Shown here: piece by piece, positions 28,365 through 36,299 of the stretch
How the letters are laid out: each line of letters opens with the position of its first letter
How positions within the stretch are numbered: position 1 is the first letter of the stretch
Assembly: GCF_009931615.1 (NCBI RefSeq)
Contig: NZ_CP046620.1
Location: 3,642,501 to 3,706,500, forward strand
DNA length: 64,000 nt
Source: Algicella marina
GTDB taxonomy: Bacteria > Pseudomonadota > Alphaproteobacteria > Rhodobacterales > Rhodobacteraceae
Reading direction: 5' to 3'
Notes under the pieces: generated by a model
Database searches by the model: none
What the model was told of the DNA's origin: nothing
The model's input: only the letters and a program-made list of their open reading frames with translations
Program-made: the position numbers and the translations under genes

Positions 28365-28685
28365 GCGGACGTGGCGAAATGGTAGACGCAACGGACTTGA
28401 AGGAAACTTGAGTGCCTCCGGGGAAACGCGGAGCGTAGAACTGCTCAAATTCGGGGAAGGCTGCCCGGCAATGCCGGTGCTGATCCCGAGCCAAGCCCCT
28501 TTCCCGGGGGAAGGTGTAGAGACTAGACGGGCAGCACCTTAGGGCCGTGGGCCGATGGTGAAGGGATAGTCCAGACTAGCAAACCTTGCGGCTTCCACGA
28601 AGCAGCAGGGGCGGCGAAAGCCGTGGCGGTACGAAAATCCGTTTTCCGTAAGGGAGTGTGGGTTCGAGTCCCACCGTCCGCACCA
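28365..28685 (+). tRNA. tRNA-Leu(UAA), interrupted by a group I intron
   Basis: Acceptor strands GCGGACG (28365-28371) and CGTCCGC (28675-28681) pair perfectly, followed by discriminator A and an encoded CCA (28683-28685). The T arm GTGGGTTCGAGTCCCAC is intact. The anticodon stem ACGGA/TCCGT closes a loop that reads CTTAAAA once bases 28399-28633 are removed, giving anticodon TAA. The mature RNA would be 86 nt with a long variable arm, as expected for a class II tRNA-Leu. Read unspliced, the loop would give the misleading anticodon TGA. Confidence 0.95.
28399..28633 (+). ncRNA. Self-splicing group I intron (IC3-like) in the tRNA-Leu anticodon loop
   Basis: A 235-nt intron inserted after the first anticodon base. 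P1 forms between ACTTGA (28395-28400) and TTGAGT (28408-28413) with the required U.G pair at the 5' splice site (28398 with 28410). The core has GTGTAGAGACTAGACGG near 28515-28530 and GATAGTCC (28565-28572), whose GACTA/TAGTC pairing forms P7. GAGCCAAGC near 28488 matches the P3 region. The last base is G. Core strings closely match the known Azoarcus tRNA-Ile intron. It is too short for a homing endonuclease gene. Confidence 0.92.
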
Positions 28686-28697
28686 CAATTTCCGGTA

Positions 28698-29525
28698 TCA
28701 ATCCGGTAGGCGCCCGCCTGTGGCATCAGTAATTTCGGCCGCAAGTCTTCGAACCTTCGACCCGATTTCAGGCACCAGGCCGTCGGGCATACGAACCGTC
28801 GGCCCGGAAACGGATAGACCCGCCACCGCCTGTCCGCTGGGCCCATAGACGACGGACGCAACACACCGCATCCCCAGATAGCGTTCCTCGTCATCAAAGG
28901 ACCACCCGCGCACGGCTGTGTCCGCCATATCCCGGAACAGCGCCTCAGGTGTCGAGACAGTCTTCTCCGTAAACGCCGCCAGACCTGCCCTTTGCAACAG
29001 CCGTTCCACATCCCGCCTCGGCATCGAGGCGAGGAGCGCCTTGCCGATTCCCGAGGCATGCATCGGAGTGCGTGTGCCTGGGCGGAAAAAAGCGCGGATC
29101 GGATTGTGAGTCTCCACTTGACTGACAAAGACCACATCCGTCCCGTCCGGTATCGCCAAATTGGCCGTTTCTTGCGTTTCTTCCATCAGCCGCTGCATTG
29201 CGTTCTGACTTGCCTCAACCAGATTTGTCCGCCGGAGAAAAGCGGAGCCCACCCTAAATGTTTCCAGGCCCACCATCCACCGCTGAGACGCTTCATCGAA
29301 TGTGGCCATCCCGTGCTTGTTCAGCGTCATCAGCAGCCTGTGCGCCGTCGAGGGCGGCAGGCCAACCTGAAATGCCAGATCGGACAGCGTTACCTTGTCC
29401 TGACGAGCCAGCGCCGTCAGCAGTGTGAGGCCCCGGTCGAGGGCCTGTACCGTTGCGCCGGAACCGTCAGAGCTTGCAGATCTGGGACGGCCTCGTGGGC
29501 GTTTCGGAAGCTCACGATCTGACAT
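28698..29525 (-). CDS. bhcR: IclR-family regulator BhcR of the beta-hydroxyaspartate cycle
   Basis: A 275-residue IclR regulator. The N-terminal winged helix includes TVQALDRGLTLLTALARQDK and LPPSTAHRLLMTLNKHGM. The C-terminal effector domain has GIGKALLASMPRRDVERLL and a cysteine region MRCVASVVYGPSGQAVAGLS. A basic segment KRPRGRPRS precedes the HTH. It is divergent from bhcA, the arrangement known for BhcR in Paracoccus, where glyoxylate is the effector. The ATG at 29525 has GGGGA upstream. Its 3' end lies 13 bases from the tRNA gene. Confidence 0.9.
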   Translation of the reverse strand: MSDRELPKRPRGRPRSASSDGSGATVQALDRGLTLLTALARQDKVTLSDLAFQVGLPPSTAHRLLMTLNKHGMATFDEASQRWMVGLETFRVGSAFLRRTNLVEASQNAMQRLMEETQETANLAIPDGTDVVFVSQVETHNPIRAFFRPGTRTPMHASGIGKALLASMPRRDVERLLQRAGLAAFTEKTVSTPEALFRDMADTAVRGWSFDDEERYLGMRCVASVVYGPSGQAVAGLSVSGPTVRMPDGLVPEIGSKVRRLAAEITDATGGRLPD

Positions 29526-29534
29526 GTGATCCCC

Positions 29535-29572
29535 ATTTTTCCATTTCAATATAGCTAATAGAAATGAAAAAT
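29535..29572. promoter_or_regulatory. Inverted repeat between bhcR and bhcA, candidate BhcR operator
   Basis: ATTTTTCCATTTC (29535-29547) faces GAAATGAAAAAT (29561-29572), an almost perfect inverted repeat with one bulged base. A similar half-site (GTGAAAAATGAAAAT) follows near 29600. AT-rich palindromes of this kind suit IclR dimers. The repeat is seen; regulator binding is inferred. Confidence 0.5.
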
Positions 29573-29730
29573 ATTTTCAACAAAACCTGCTGGTGGCGAG
29601 TGAAAAATGAAAATCTCTTACAAGACAATAAGTTGCGGCGCCGACGTTTAAAACAGAAACCATTTCCAGAAAAATTGCAAACTGCATCGCAATAGTTATG
29701 TTTGCCGTCAAAATCATGGAGGACTCACCA

Positions 29731-30921
29731 ATGTCAGGCCAGAATCCTGTCTTCATTCCCGGCCCAACCAACATTCCGGACCGCATTCGCCACGCCATGA
29801 ACGTTCAGACGCTGGATCATCGGGCGCCGGATTTCATTGATGTCTTTGCACCGGTTCTTGCAGATCTCAGAAAAGTATTCAAAACCACCTCCGGCACTCC
29901 GGTCCTGTTTGCAGGCAGTGGTACCGGAGGCTGGGAGGCGGCTCTGACGAACACGCTCTCGCCCGGTGACAAGGTTCTGATTGCCCGCTTCGGCATGTTC
30001 TCCCACCGCTGGATCGACATGTGTGAGAGGCTGGGGCTGGAGGTGGAGGTTATAGAGTGCGAATGGGGGGCGGGCGCACCGGCGGATCTGTATGGCGAGG
30101 CGCTGGCGTCCGATACGGCGCATTCCATCAGGGCTGTTTTAGTTACGCACAATGAGACGGCGACGGGTGTCGTTTCGGACATCGGCGCCATTCGCAGAGC
30201 CATGGATGCCTGCGGTCATCCCGCCCTCCTGTTCGCCGACGCAGTCAGTTCCCTGGGTTCCATTGATTTCCGCATGGAGGAGTGGGGCGTCGATATTTGC
30301 GTAGCGGGTTCCCAAAAGGGGTTCATGCTGTCCACAGGCATGGCAATTATCTGTGTCAGCGCCAAGGCGCTGGCTGCTGCTGAAACGGCCGGTCTGCCCC
30401 GCTGCTATTTTGATATCCGTGAGATGACCAAGGCCAATGCCAAAGGCGGTTTCCCGTACACGCCCCCCCTGAACCTGATCATGGGTTTGAGGGAGAGTCT
30501 GGACATGATTTTCGAGGAAGGGCTTGAAAACGTCTTCGCCCGCCATGCCCGTCTGGCAGAGGGTGTGCGCAAGGCTGCTGCGGCATGGGGAATGGAACTC
30601 TGTGCGCATTCGCCGGAACTCTATTCCAACTCGGTCACTGCCGTTGTCGTGCCAGAAGGCTTCGATGCGACTCGGCTGATCAATCATGCCTATGATACGT
30701 ATGGCATGTCCTTCGGTGTCGGCCTTGGTGAGGTTGCGGGTAAGGTATTCCGGATCGGTCACCTCGGCTCCCTGACGGATGCGATGGTGCTTTCGGGCCT
30801 TGCAACCATAGAGATGGCCATGAAAGACTTGAACTATCCGATCACGCTCGGCTCCGGAGTCGCAGCCGCGCAGGAACACTACCGCACAACCGCGAACACC
30901 GCGCGTGCGGAAGCAGCATGA
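29731..30921 (+). CDS. bhcA: Aspartate-glyoxylate aminotransferase BhcA
   Basis: A 396-residue fold-type I PLP aminotransferase of the serine-glyoxylate/alanine-glyoxylate class. It shows PGPTNIPDRIRHAMNVQTLD at the N-terminus, GSGTGGWEAALTN (PLP phosphate), LFADAVSSLGSIDFRM and the Schiff-base lysine in CVAGSQKGFMLS near residue 194. In the beta-hydroxyaspartate cycle it makes glycine from glyoxylate with aspartate as donor. The ATG at 29731 has GGAGG; an earlier ATG at 29698 does not. First gene of bhcABCD. Confidence 0.94.
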   Translation: MSGQNPVFIPGPTNIPDRIRHAMNVQTLDHRAPDFIDVFAPVLADLRKVFKTTSGTPVLFAGSGTGGWEAALTNTLSPGDKVLIARFGMFSHRWIDMCERLGLEVEVIECEWGAGAPADLYGEALASDTAHSIRAVLVTHNETATGVVSDIGAIRRAMDACGHPALLFADAVSSLGSIDFRMEEWGVDICVAGSQKGFMLSTGMAIICVSAKALAAAETAGLPRCYFDIREMTKANAKGGFPYTPPLNLIMGLRESLDMIFEEGLENVFARHARLAEGVRKAAAAWGMELCAHSPELYSNSVTAVVVPEGFDATRLINHAYDTYGMSFGVGLGEVAGKVFRIGHLGSLTDAMVLSGLATIEMAMKDLNYPITLGSGVAAAQEHYRTTANTARAEAA

Positions 30922-30928
30922 GGTAAGC

Positions 30929-31900
30929 ATGAAAGACGTAGACGGGCTGGATCTGCCTACATATGAGGACGTGGAGGCCGCGCACGCGCGAATCAAACCT
31001 TATATCCACCAAACACCGGTGCTTACGTCGGAATACCTCGATGACCTCACCGGGGCGCATCTGTTCTTCAAGTGCGAGAACTTTCAAAAAGCCGGAGCTT
31101 TCAAGGCACGTGGCGCCTCGAACGCAGTGTTTTCGCTGGATGACAAAAGTGCCGCCAAAGGTGTGGCCACCCACTCTTCCGGTAACCACGGTTTGTCGCT
31201 CAGCTATGCGGCGGGGCGTCGCGGTGTCCCATGCACCGTCGTAATGCCGCGCACGGCACCGCAGGCCAAGAAAGATGCCGTGATGGGCTATGGTGGCCGT
31301 ATCGTGGAATGCGAACCATCGACATCCTCGCGGGAGGAAGTCTTCGCCCGCGTCGTTGAAGAGACCGGAGCAGAGTTTGTCCATCCGTACAACGATCCGA
31401 GAGTTATCGCCGGGCAGGGTACCTGCTCCAAGGAGATGCTCAAGCAGGTTGATGGGCTGGACGCGGTCATTGCCCCGATCGGCGGCGGTGGAATGGTATC
31501 CGGCTGTTGCCTTACACTTTCCTCCATCGCGCCGCAGGTGAAAATCTATGCGGCAGAACCACTGAACGCTGACGACGCCGCACGCTCTTTCCGTGCTGGC
31601 CACATCATCGCCGATGATGCGCCCGATACGGTAGCAGATGGCCTGAAGGTCCCGCTGAAAGAACGCACATGGCATTTCGTCTCTAACCATGTCACAGACA
31701 TCCTTACCGCGACGGAAGAAGAAATCGTCGATGCCATGCAGTTGATCTGGAAGCGCATGAAACTTGTCATGGAGCCGTCCAGCGCCGTACCGCTCGCTAC
31801 CATTTTGAAAAATCGCGATGTGTTCGCCGGCAAGCGCGTGGGCGTTATCATCACCGGCGGCAATGTCGATCTGGGCAAATTGCCCTGGATGAAAAACTGA
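30929..31900 (+). CDS. bhcB: beta-Hydroxyaspartate dehydratase BhcB
   Basis: A 323-residue fold-type II PLP enzyme of the serine racemase/threonine dehydratase family. The PLP lysine is in CENFQKAGAFKARGA near residue 53. The SSGNHG motif follows, and IAPIGGGGMVSG is the phosphate-binding loop. In the cycle it dehydrates (2R,3S)-beta-hydroxyaspartate to iminosuccinate. The start lies 7 bases after the bhcA stop, with GAGG between. Assignment depends on the gene order, since the family also contains serine racemases. Confidence 0.92.
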   Translation: MKDVDGLDLPTYEDVEAAHARIKPYIHQTPVLTSEYLDDLTGAHLFFKCENFQKAGAFKARGASNAVFSLDDKSAAKGVATHSSGNHGLSLSYAAGRRGVPCTVVMPRTAPQAKKDAVMGYGGRIVECEPSTSSREEVFARVVEETGAEFVHPYNDPRVIAGQGTCSKEMLKQVDGLDAVIAPIGGGGMVSGCCLTLSSIAPQVKIYAAEPLNADDAARSFRAGHIIADDAPDTVADGLKVPLKERTWHFVSNHVTDILTATEEEIVDAMQLIWKRMKLVMEPSSAVPLATILKNRDVFAGKRVGVIITGGNVDLGKLPWMKN

Positions 31901-31912
31901 GGGAGAAAGCAC

Positions 31913-33076
31913 ATGAACGCACCAGTCAAACTCGAAGAACTCGAAGTCGGCTATGACGTCCCGGCTGCCATCGGAATGTCTGAAAATGATATCCAGACAC
32001 CGTGCCTCGTGCTGGATCTGGACGCGCTGGAGCGAAATATCGTCAAGATGGGCAATTTCGCCAAGGAAATGGGGGTCCGCCACCGTATCCATGGGAAGAT
32101 GCACAAATCCGTCGATGTCGCGCTCTTGCAGGAAAAGCTGGGGGGCTCCTGCGGAGTGTGCTGTCAAAAGGTCTCGGAGGCCGAGGTTTTCGCTCGTGGC
32201 GGCATCAAGGATGTGCTCGTCTCCAACCAGGTTCGCGACCCGGCCAAGATCGACCGTTTGGCGCGGCTGCCCAAGCTGGGCGCTCGCACGATCTGCTGCG
32301 TCGATGATGTGGCCAATGTGGCGGACCTTTCTGCGGCCGCGCAGAAGCACGGCACGGAAATCGAATGCCTTGTGGAGATAGATTGCGGCGCGGGCCGCTG
32401 CGGCGTGACGACGACACCGGAGGTGGTGGAAATCGCCAAGGCAATTGATGCGGCGCCCGGCCTGAAATTCTCCGGCATACAGGCGTATCAAGGTGCGATG
32501 CAGCACATGGACGAGTACGAGGACCGAAAGGCAAAGATCGATATCGCAGTGGCCATGGTCAAAGATGCCGTGGACGCGCTGAAGGCTGAGGGCCTTGAAT
32601 GCGATATCGTCGGTGGCGGTGGTACCGGATCCTATTACTTTGAGGGGAATTCAGGCGTCTACAACGAGCTGCAGTGCGGTTCCTACGCCTTCATGGATGC
32701 GGATTATGGCCGGATCCACGACAAGGACGGCAACCGGATCGATCAGGGTGAATGGGAGAACGCGCTTTTCATTCTGACCTCGGTGATGAGCCATGCAAAA
32801 GCGGAAAAAGCTATCTGTGATGCAGGTCTGAAGGCCCAGTCTGTTGATAGCGGCCTGCCGTTCATCTACGGGCGGGACGACGTCGAATACATCAAATGTT
32901 CCGACGAGCACGGTGTGATCTCGGACCCCAAGGGTGTCTTGAAGGTCAACGAGAAACTTAAATTAGTGCCGGGCCACTGCGATCCGACCTGTAATGTCCA
33001 TGACTGGTACGTGGGCGTGCGCAATGGCAAGGTCGAGACGATCTGGCCGGTAAGTGCTCGCGGCAAGGCTTACTGA
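31913..33076 (+). CDS. bhcC: beta-Hydroxyaspartate aldolase BhcC
   Basis: A 387-residue fold-type III PLP enzyme of the D-threonine aldolase group. It shows QTPCLVLDLDALERNIVKM, the PLP lysine region RHRIHGKMHKSVD near residue 60 and the C-terminal metal/active-site region KLVPGHCDPTCNVHDWYVG with His and Cys. It condenses glycine with glyoxylate to beta-hydroxyaspartate. A GGGAGA site precedes the ATG. Its stop is one base from the bhcD start. Confidence 0.93.
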   Translation: MNAPVKLEELEVGYDVPAAIGMSENDIQTPCLVLDLDALERNIVKMGNFAKEMGVRHRIHGKMHKSVDVALLQEKLGGSCGVCCQKVSEAEVFARGGIKDVLVSNQVRDPAKIDRLARLPKLGARTICCVDDVANVADLSAAAQKHGTEIECLVEIDCGAGRCGVTTTPEVVEIAKAIDAAPGLKFSGIQAYQGAMQHMDEYEDRKAKIDIAVAMVKDAVDALKAEGLECDIVGGGGTGSYYFEGNSGVYNELQCGSYAFMDADYGRIHDKDGNRIDQGEWENALFILTSVMSHAKAEKAICDAGLKAQSVDSGLPFIYGRDDVEYIKCSDEHGVISDPKGVLKVNEKLKLVPGHCDPTCNVHDWYVGVRNGKVETIWPVSARGKAY

Positions 33077-33077
33077 C

Positions 33078-34082
33078 ATGGATGGTGCAAAGAACGCGGA
33101 AGCGGCAGATTTGCCCCTTCTGATTGTCTCTGAAGAAGTCTGTGAAGCAGTTGTCAGCCGTGCCGACGCATTCACGGCGGTGGAAGCCGTTTTCGGTGCG
33201 ATGGCCAAGGGCGACGCCTGGAACTTCCCGGTGGTACGTGAGGCTCTAGGCCATGCGGACGCTTTGTACGGCTTCAAATCCGGCTTCGACAGGGCCGGGT
33301 TGACGCTGGGCCTGAAGTCTGGCGGTTATTGGCCTGGCAACATGGCGAAAGGACTGACGAACCACCAGTCCACCGTTGCGCTTTTTGATCCGGACACGGG
33401 CAGGCTTCAGGCAATTGTTGGAGGCAACTACCTGACGGCAGTGCGTACGGCAGCCTCGAGCTCTGTGTCGATTGCCCACCTGGCCCGCAAGGATGCCAAG
33501 GTGATCGGTATGATTGGTGCCGGTCACCAGTCCGCTTTCCAGTTGCGGGCAGCTTTGGAGCAGCGCAGCTTCGAAAAGGTCGTGGCCTGGAACCCCGATC
33601 CGTCGATGTTGCCGCGTGTGGAGGCGGTCGCCAAGGATGCGGGATTGCCATTCGAGGCGCTGGAACGCGACGCGCTCTGTGCCGAGGCGGATGTGATCAT
33701 CACTATCACTTCCGCTTTCGAGCCTCTGCTTATGCGGAAGTGGATCAAGCCGGGAACGCACATCGCCTGCATGGGAACGGATACGAAGGGTAAACAGGAG
33801 GTCGATCCCGCGATTTTGATGGACTCAACTGTCTTCACCGACGAGGTTGCCCAATCCGTGACTATCGGCGAGGCACAGCATGCGGTCTCGAGCGGTGGTC
33901 TGGCCGATTCGGCTATTGTTCCGATCGGCGATGTTATCAACGGCGATCATCCGGGGCGCTCTTCGGACAATGAGATCACTCTCTTCGACGGAACCGGTGT
34001 CGGCTTGCAGGATCTGGTAGTCGCACGAGTGGCAATGGACAGGGCTAGAGCTGAAGGCCGCGCACAGTCCATAATACTTTAA
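33078..34082 (+). CDS. bhcD: Iminosuccinate reductase BhcD
   Basis: A 334-residue member of the ornithine cyclodeaminase/mu-crystallin family. A Rossmann motif is visible in AKVIGMIGAGHQSAFQLRAA near residue 147 and GLKSGGYWPGN in the substrate domain. In the cycle it reduces iminosuccinate to aspartate with NADH, regenerating the amino donor for BhcA. The ATG at 33078 begins directly after the bhcC stop. A strong terminator follows its end, so bhcABCD is a closed operon. Confidence 0.92.
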   Translation: MDGAKNAEAADLPLLIVSEEVCEAVVSRADAFTAVEAVFGAMAKGDAWNFPVVREALGHADALYGFKSGFDRAGLTLGLKSGGYWPGNMAKGLTNHQSTVALFDPDTGRLQAIVGGNYLTAVRTAASSSVSIAHLARKDAKVIGMIGAGHQSAFQLRAALEQRSFEKVVAWNPDPSMLPRVEAVAKDAGLPFEALERDALCAEADVIITITSAFEPLLMRKWIKPGTHIACMGTDTKGKQEVDPAILMDSTVFTDEVAQSVTIGEAQHAVSSGGLADSAIVPIGDVINGDHPGRSSDNEITLFDGTGVGLQDLVVARVAMDRARAEGRAQSIIL

Positions 34083-34095
34083 TAAAAGGAATTAT

Positions 34096-34127
34096 GTGCA
34101 GTTGCGGCATGCGACTGCACACTTTTT
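34096..34127 (+). terminator. Rho-independent terminator of bhcABCD
   Basis: GTGCAGTTGC and GCGACTGCAC form a 10-bp stem with a 5-base loop (GGCAT), followed two bases later by a run of five T. It lies 14 bases after the bhcD stop. Confidence 0.88.
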
Positions 34128-34422
34128 CCCCTCGCCGCGCATCGGGCCTGTTTCACTTCCCACGGCCAAAAATTTGGAATTTTGTCCCTTCAGAACTTAC
34201 GGCCCGATGCCACTTTCCGGCTTAATTTCGGGTGATTTCAAAACCTTGTTGACGCTTTCCGGCCCCGCTTTAGCCATATTTACGTAGTCATCTGCGACCT
34301 GTGATACTTTTGACGATCATCCGTATTGATCTTTGAAAGCCAGAGTTGACTTGAACTGAATGGATCGGCAGCTTCCGGCTAAAGTCGTGTCGCGGAGATA
34401 GAAAACCTCGGAGGGTTTAATA
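34128..34422. other. Gene-free spacer upstream of the second PstS-OmpA gene
   Basis: No credible coding frame is seen. A TTGACG hexamer at 34249-34254 could be a -35 box, but no good -10 follows at normal spacing. The last bases hold the GGAGGG ribosome site for the GTG start at 34423. Confidence 0.5.
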
Positions 34423-35991
34423 GTGCTGAAAAGCTGGAAGTATATTTGCACGGGTGTACTCGCGGGACTTTTGTCTTCCGCCTCGGCCCAGGCTGAGGAA
34501 GTTACACTCAAGACAATCGACGGAACCCTGACACTTACAGGTGACCTGCTCGATTTCGATGGTCGCGTCTACAAGATCCAGACGCTGATCGGGTCGCTGG
34601 AAATCGACGTGGCGTCCGTTACCTGTGAAGGCAGCGGTTGCCCGGCGGTTGAGGAAAAGACCGAATTTGCAATCGCCGTTGGCGATGGCGTAAACAATGC
34701 CCTGCTCGCCAACTTGCTGGAAGAATATGCCTTCCAGGAGGAAATGACGGCAGAGCAGCGGGTCTCCGGTTCCACCGGCGGCACGAGCGCATTGGAAATG
34801 ATGGACGACTCTGACGAAGTGAAAGTCAGCGTTTCGGTTCAGCAGTCCGACACCCAGAGTGCCCTGACCAAGTTGATCGACGGCTCCGCCGCTATCGCCT
34901 TGACGACCCGTCCGGTTGCAGGCGAAGAGATCAGCGCCTTCACGCGTGCCGGCTTCGCCGACCCGTCGCTGCCGGGCCAAGAAACGGTTATCGCGCTCGA
35001 TGCTCTGGTTCCGATCGTTGCACCGGGCAACCGTACGCGCGCAATTTCACTGGAGGAACTGGCCCTTATCGCATCCGGCCAGATCCAGAACTGGGCACAG
35101 CTGGGCGGCCAGAATGCGCCGATCCGGATGATACTGCCGCGCGAGGAAAGCTCCACTTTCGAGACTTTCAACCGCCTCGTTATCGACGCCAACCGCGCCC
35201 GCGTGAATGGCAACATCGAGCGTGCGGACAGCGAGGAAACACTGGCAGACGAGGTTGCACGTGACCCGAATGCCATCGGCGTGGTCAGCCTCTCGGCGCG
35301 CCGGAACGCGGAAGTCGTTCCTATTCGCCGCGTCTGTGGCCCCTTGGCAAAAGCGACGCCTTTCGCTGTAAAAGCTGAGGAATATCCGCTTACTCGTCGT
35401 GTGTTCATGTATGTTTCCGGGGCTCCGGTGGCATCGCGGATCACGGATCTGATTGCCTTTGCCGGTTCGGGTGCGGCGCAGGATGCCATCCAGGGTGTTG
35501 GTTTCATCGACCAGGGCATCATGGCTTACGACATCGACAACCAGGGTATTCGCCTTGCCGCCGGCCTGCTGGCCGCGCCGACACCGGCCGCCCTGCAGCA
35601 GATGCGCGATCTGTCTTTGTCGCTGGTGGACTCGCAGCGTCTCTCCACGACGTTCCGTTTCACCACCGGTTCCTCCCGCCTCGACAACAAGGCGCTGGGC
35701 GACGTTGACCGCATGGTCGAGTTCCTCAACAGCGAAGAAGTTGCTGATAAAGAAGTACTTGTCATCGGTTTCACCGATTCCATCGGCCGCGAGGACCTGA
35801 ACATTCTGCTGGGTCAGAGCCGTGCCGAGCAGGTGCGTGAATCCCTGATCACCGCTTCCGGCGGAACGCTGACGGGTGACCGGATTGTCGCCCAGTCCTT
35901 TGGTCCGCTGGCGCCGATCGGCTGCAACGAAACGGCCGAAGGCCGCACGATCAACCGCCGGGTCGAGATCTGGATCCGCGATCGGGTCTGA
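34423..35991 (+). CDS. Second PstS-like substrate-binding/OmpA chimera
   Basis: A 522-residue exported protein (signal MLKSWKYICTGVLAGLLSS to AQA). A beta domain has the CEGSGC motif, a phosphate-binding-like domain includes ISLEELALIASGQIQNWAQL and PREESSTFETF, and a C-terminal OmpA domain shows VIGFTDSIGREDLN and TINRRVEIWIRD. It parallels the 527-residue protein at 22645 in every domain. The GTG start has GGAGGG. Unlike the first copy it has no large envelope protein beside it and is followed by a terminator. Confidence 0.87.
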   Translation: MLKSWKYICTGVLAGLLSSASAQAEEVTLKTIDGTLTLTGDLLDFDGRVYKIQTLIGSLEIDVASVTCEGSGCPAVEEKTEFAIAVGDGVNNALLANLLEEYAFQEEMTAEQRVSGSTGGTSALEMMDDSDEVKVSVSVQQSDTQSALTKLIDGSAAIALTTRPVAGEEISAFTRAGFADPSLPGQETVIALDALVPIVAPGNRTRAISLEELALIASGQIQNWAQLGGQNAPIRMILPREESSTFETFNRLVIDANRARVNGNIERADSEETLADEVARDPNAIGVVSLSARRNAEVVPIRRVCGPLAKATPFAVKAEEYPLTRRVFMYVSGAPVASRITDLIAFAGSGAAQDAIQGVGFIDQGIMAYDIDNQGIRLAAGLLAAPTPAALQQMRDLSLSLVDSQRLSTTFRFTTGSSRLDNKALGDVDRMVEFLNSEEVADKEVLVIGFTDSIGREDLNILLGQSRAEQVRESLITASGGTLTGDRIVAQSFGPLAPIGCNETAEGRTINRRVEIWIRDRV

Positions 35992-36020
35992 TCCCTAACC
36001 ATTCGAACACCACCACAGAG

Positions 36021-36045
36021 GGGCCGTGCGAAAGCGCGGCCCTTT
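36021..36045 (+). terminator. Rho-independent terminator after the second PstS-OmpA gene
   Basis: GGGCCGTGC and GCGCGGCCC form a 9-bp stem around a GAAA tetraloop, followed by TTT. It lies 30 bases after the stop at 35991. Confidence 0.85.
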
Positions 36046-36058
36046 CTGCTTTTGGCGC

Positions 36059-36102
36059 GTATGGTTTCGGTATGGGTTTGGTATGGTTTCGGTATGGGTA
36101 AT
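36059..36102. repeat. Two-copy 22-bp tandem repeat
   Basis: The unit GTATGGTTTCGGTATGGGTT occurs at 36059 and 36081; the first 19 bases are identical. Each unit contains two near copies of GGTATGG. No function is evident. Confidence 0.85.
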
Positions 36103-36149
36103 TCGCTCGATTCCGTAATTTCCCGCTGCCATCGGCGTGCCAAAGATGC

Positions 36150-36194
36150 AGGTAAAGGTTTTGCTTACCTCAGAGGTAACCGAACCGATTACCT
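36150..36194. promoter_or_regulatory. Two tandem operators AGGTAA-N9-TTACCT
   Basis: Identical 6-bp arms flank different 9-base spacers at 36150-36170 and 36174-36194, 24 bp centre to centre. Constant arms with variable spacers are what a dimeric regulator binding two sites about two helical turns apart would select. They lie about 105-150 bases upstream of the MBL-fold gene. The repeat is directly visible; the regulator is unknown. Confidence 0.6.
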
Positions 36195-36299
36195 GTCCGC
36201 TTTGCCGGAAAAACCGGCAACTCCACCCGTCGCTCGATCAAACGCGTCTCGCTGCGACTCTCCGCTTGCCACAACTGTTGCGGGCGGCAGAGTGGGGAC

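Larger units (their letters stand above)
36046..36299. other. Gene-poor stretch with repeats and operator-like palindromes
   Basis: No supported gene. Short open frames at 36052 and 36137 have no ribosome site or recognisable protein. The stretch holds the tandem repeat at 36059 and the paired inverted repeats at 36150, listed separately, then the GGGGA ribosome site for the hydrolase gene at 36300. Confidence 0.6.

Noticed and set aside
28365-28685. Reading the split tRNA as tRNA-Ser(UGA)
   Set aside because: The TGA arises only from joining the loop to the first intron bases. Excision at the group I splice sites gives a standard Leu(UAA) loop.
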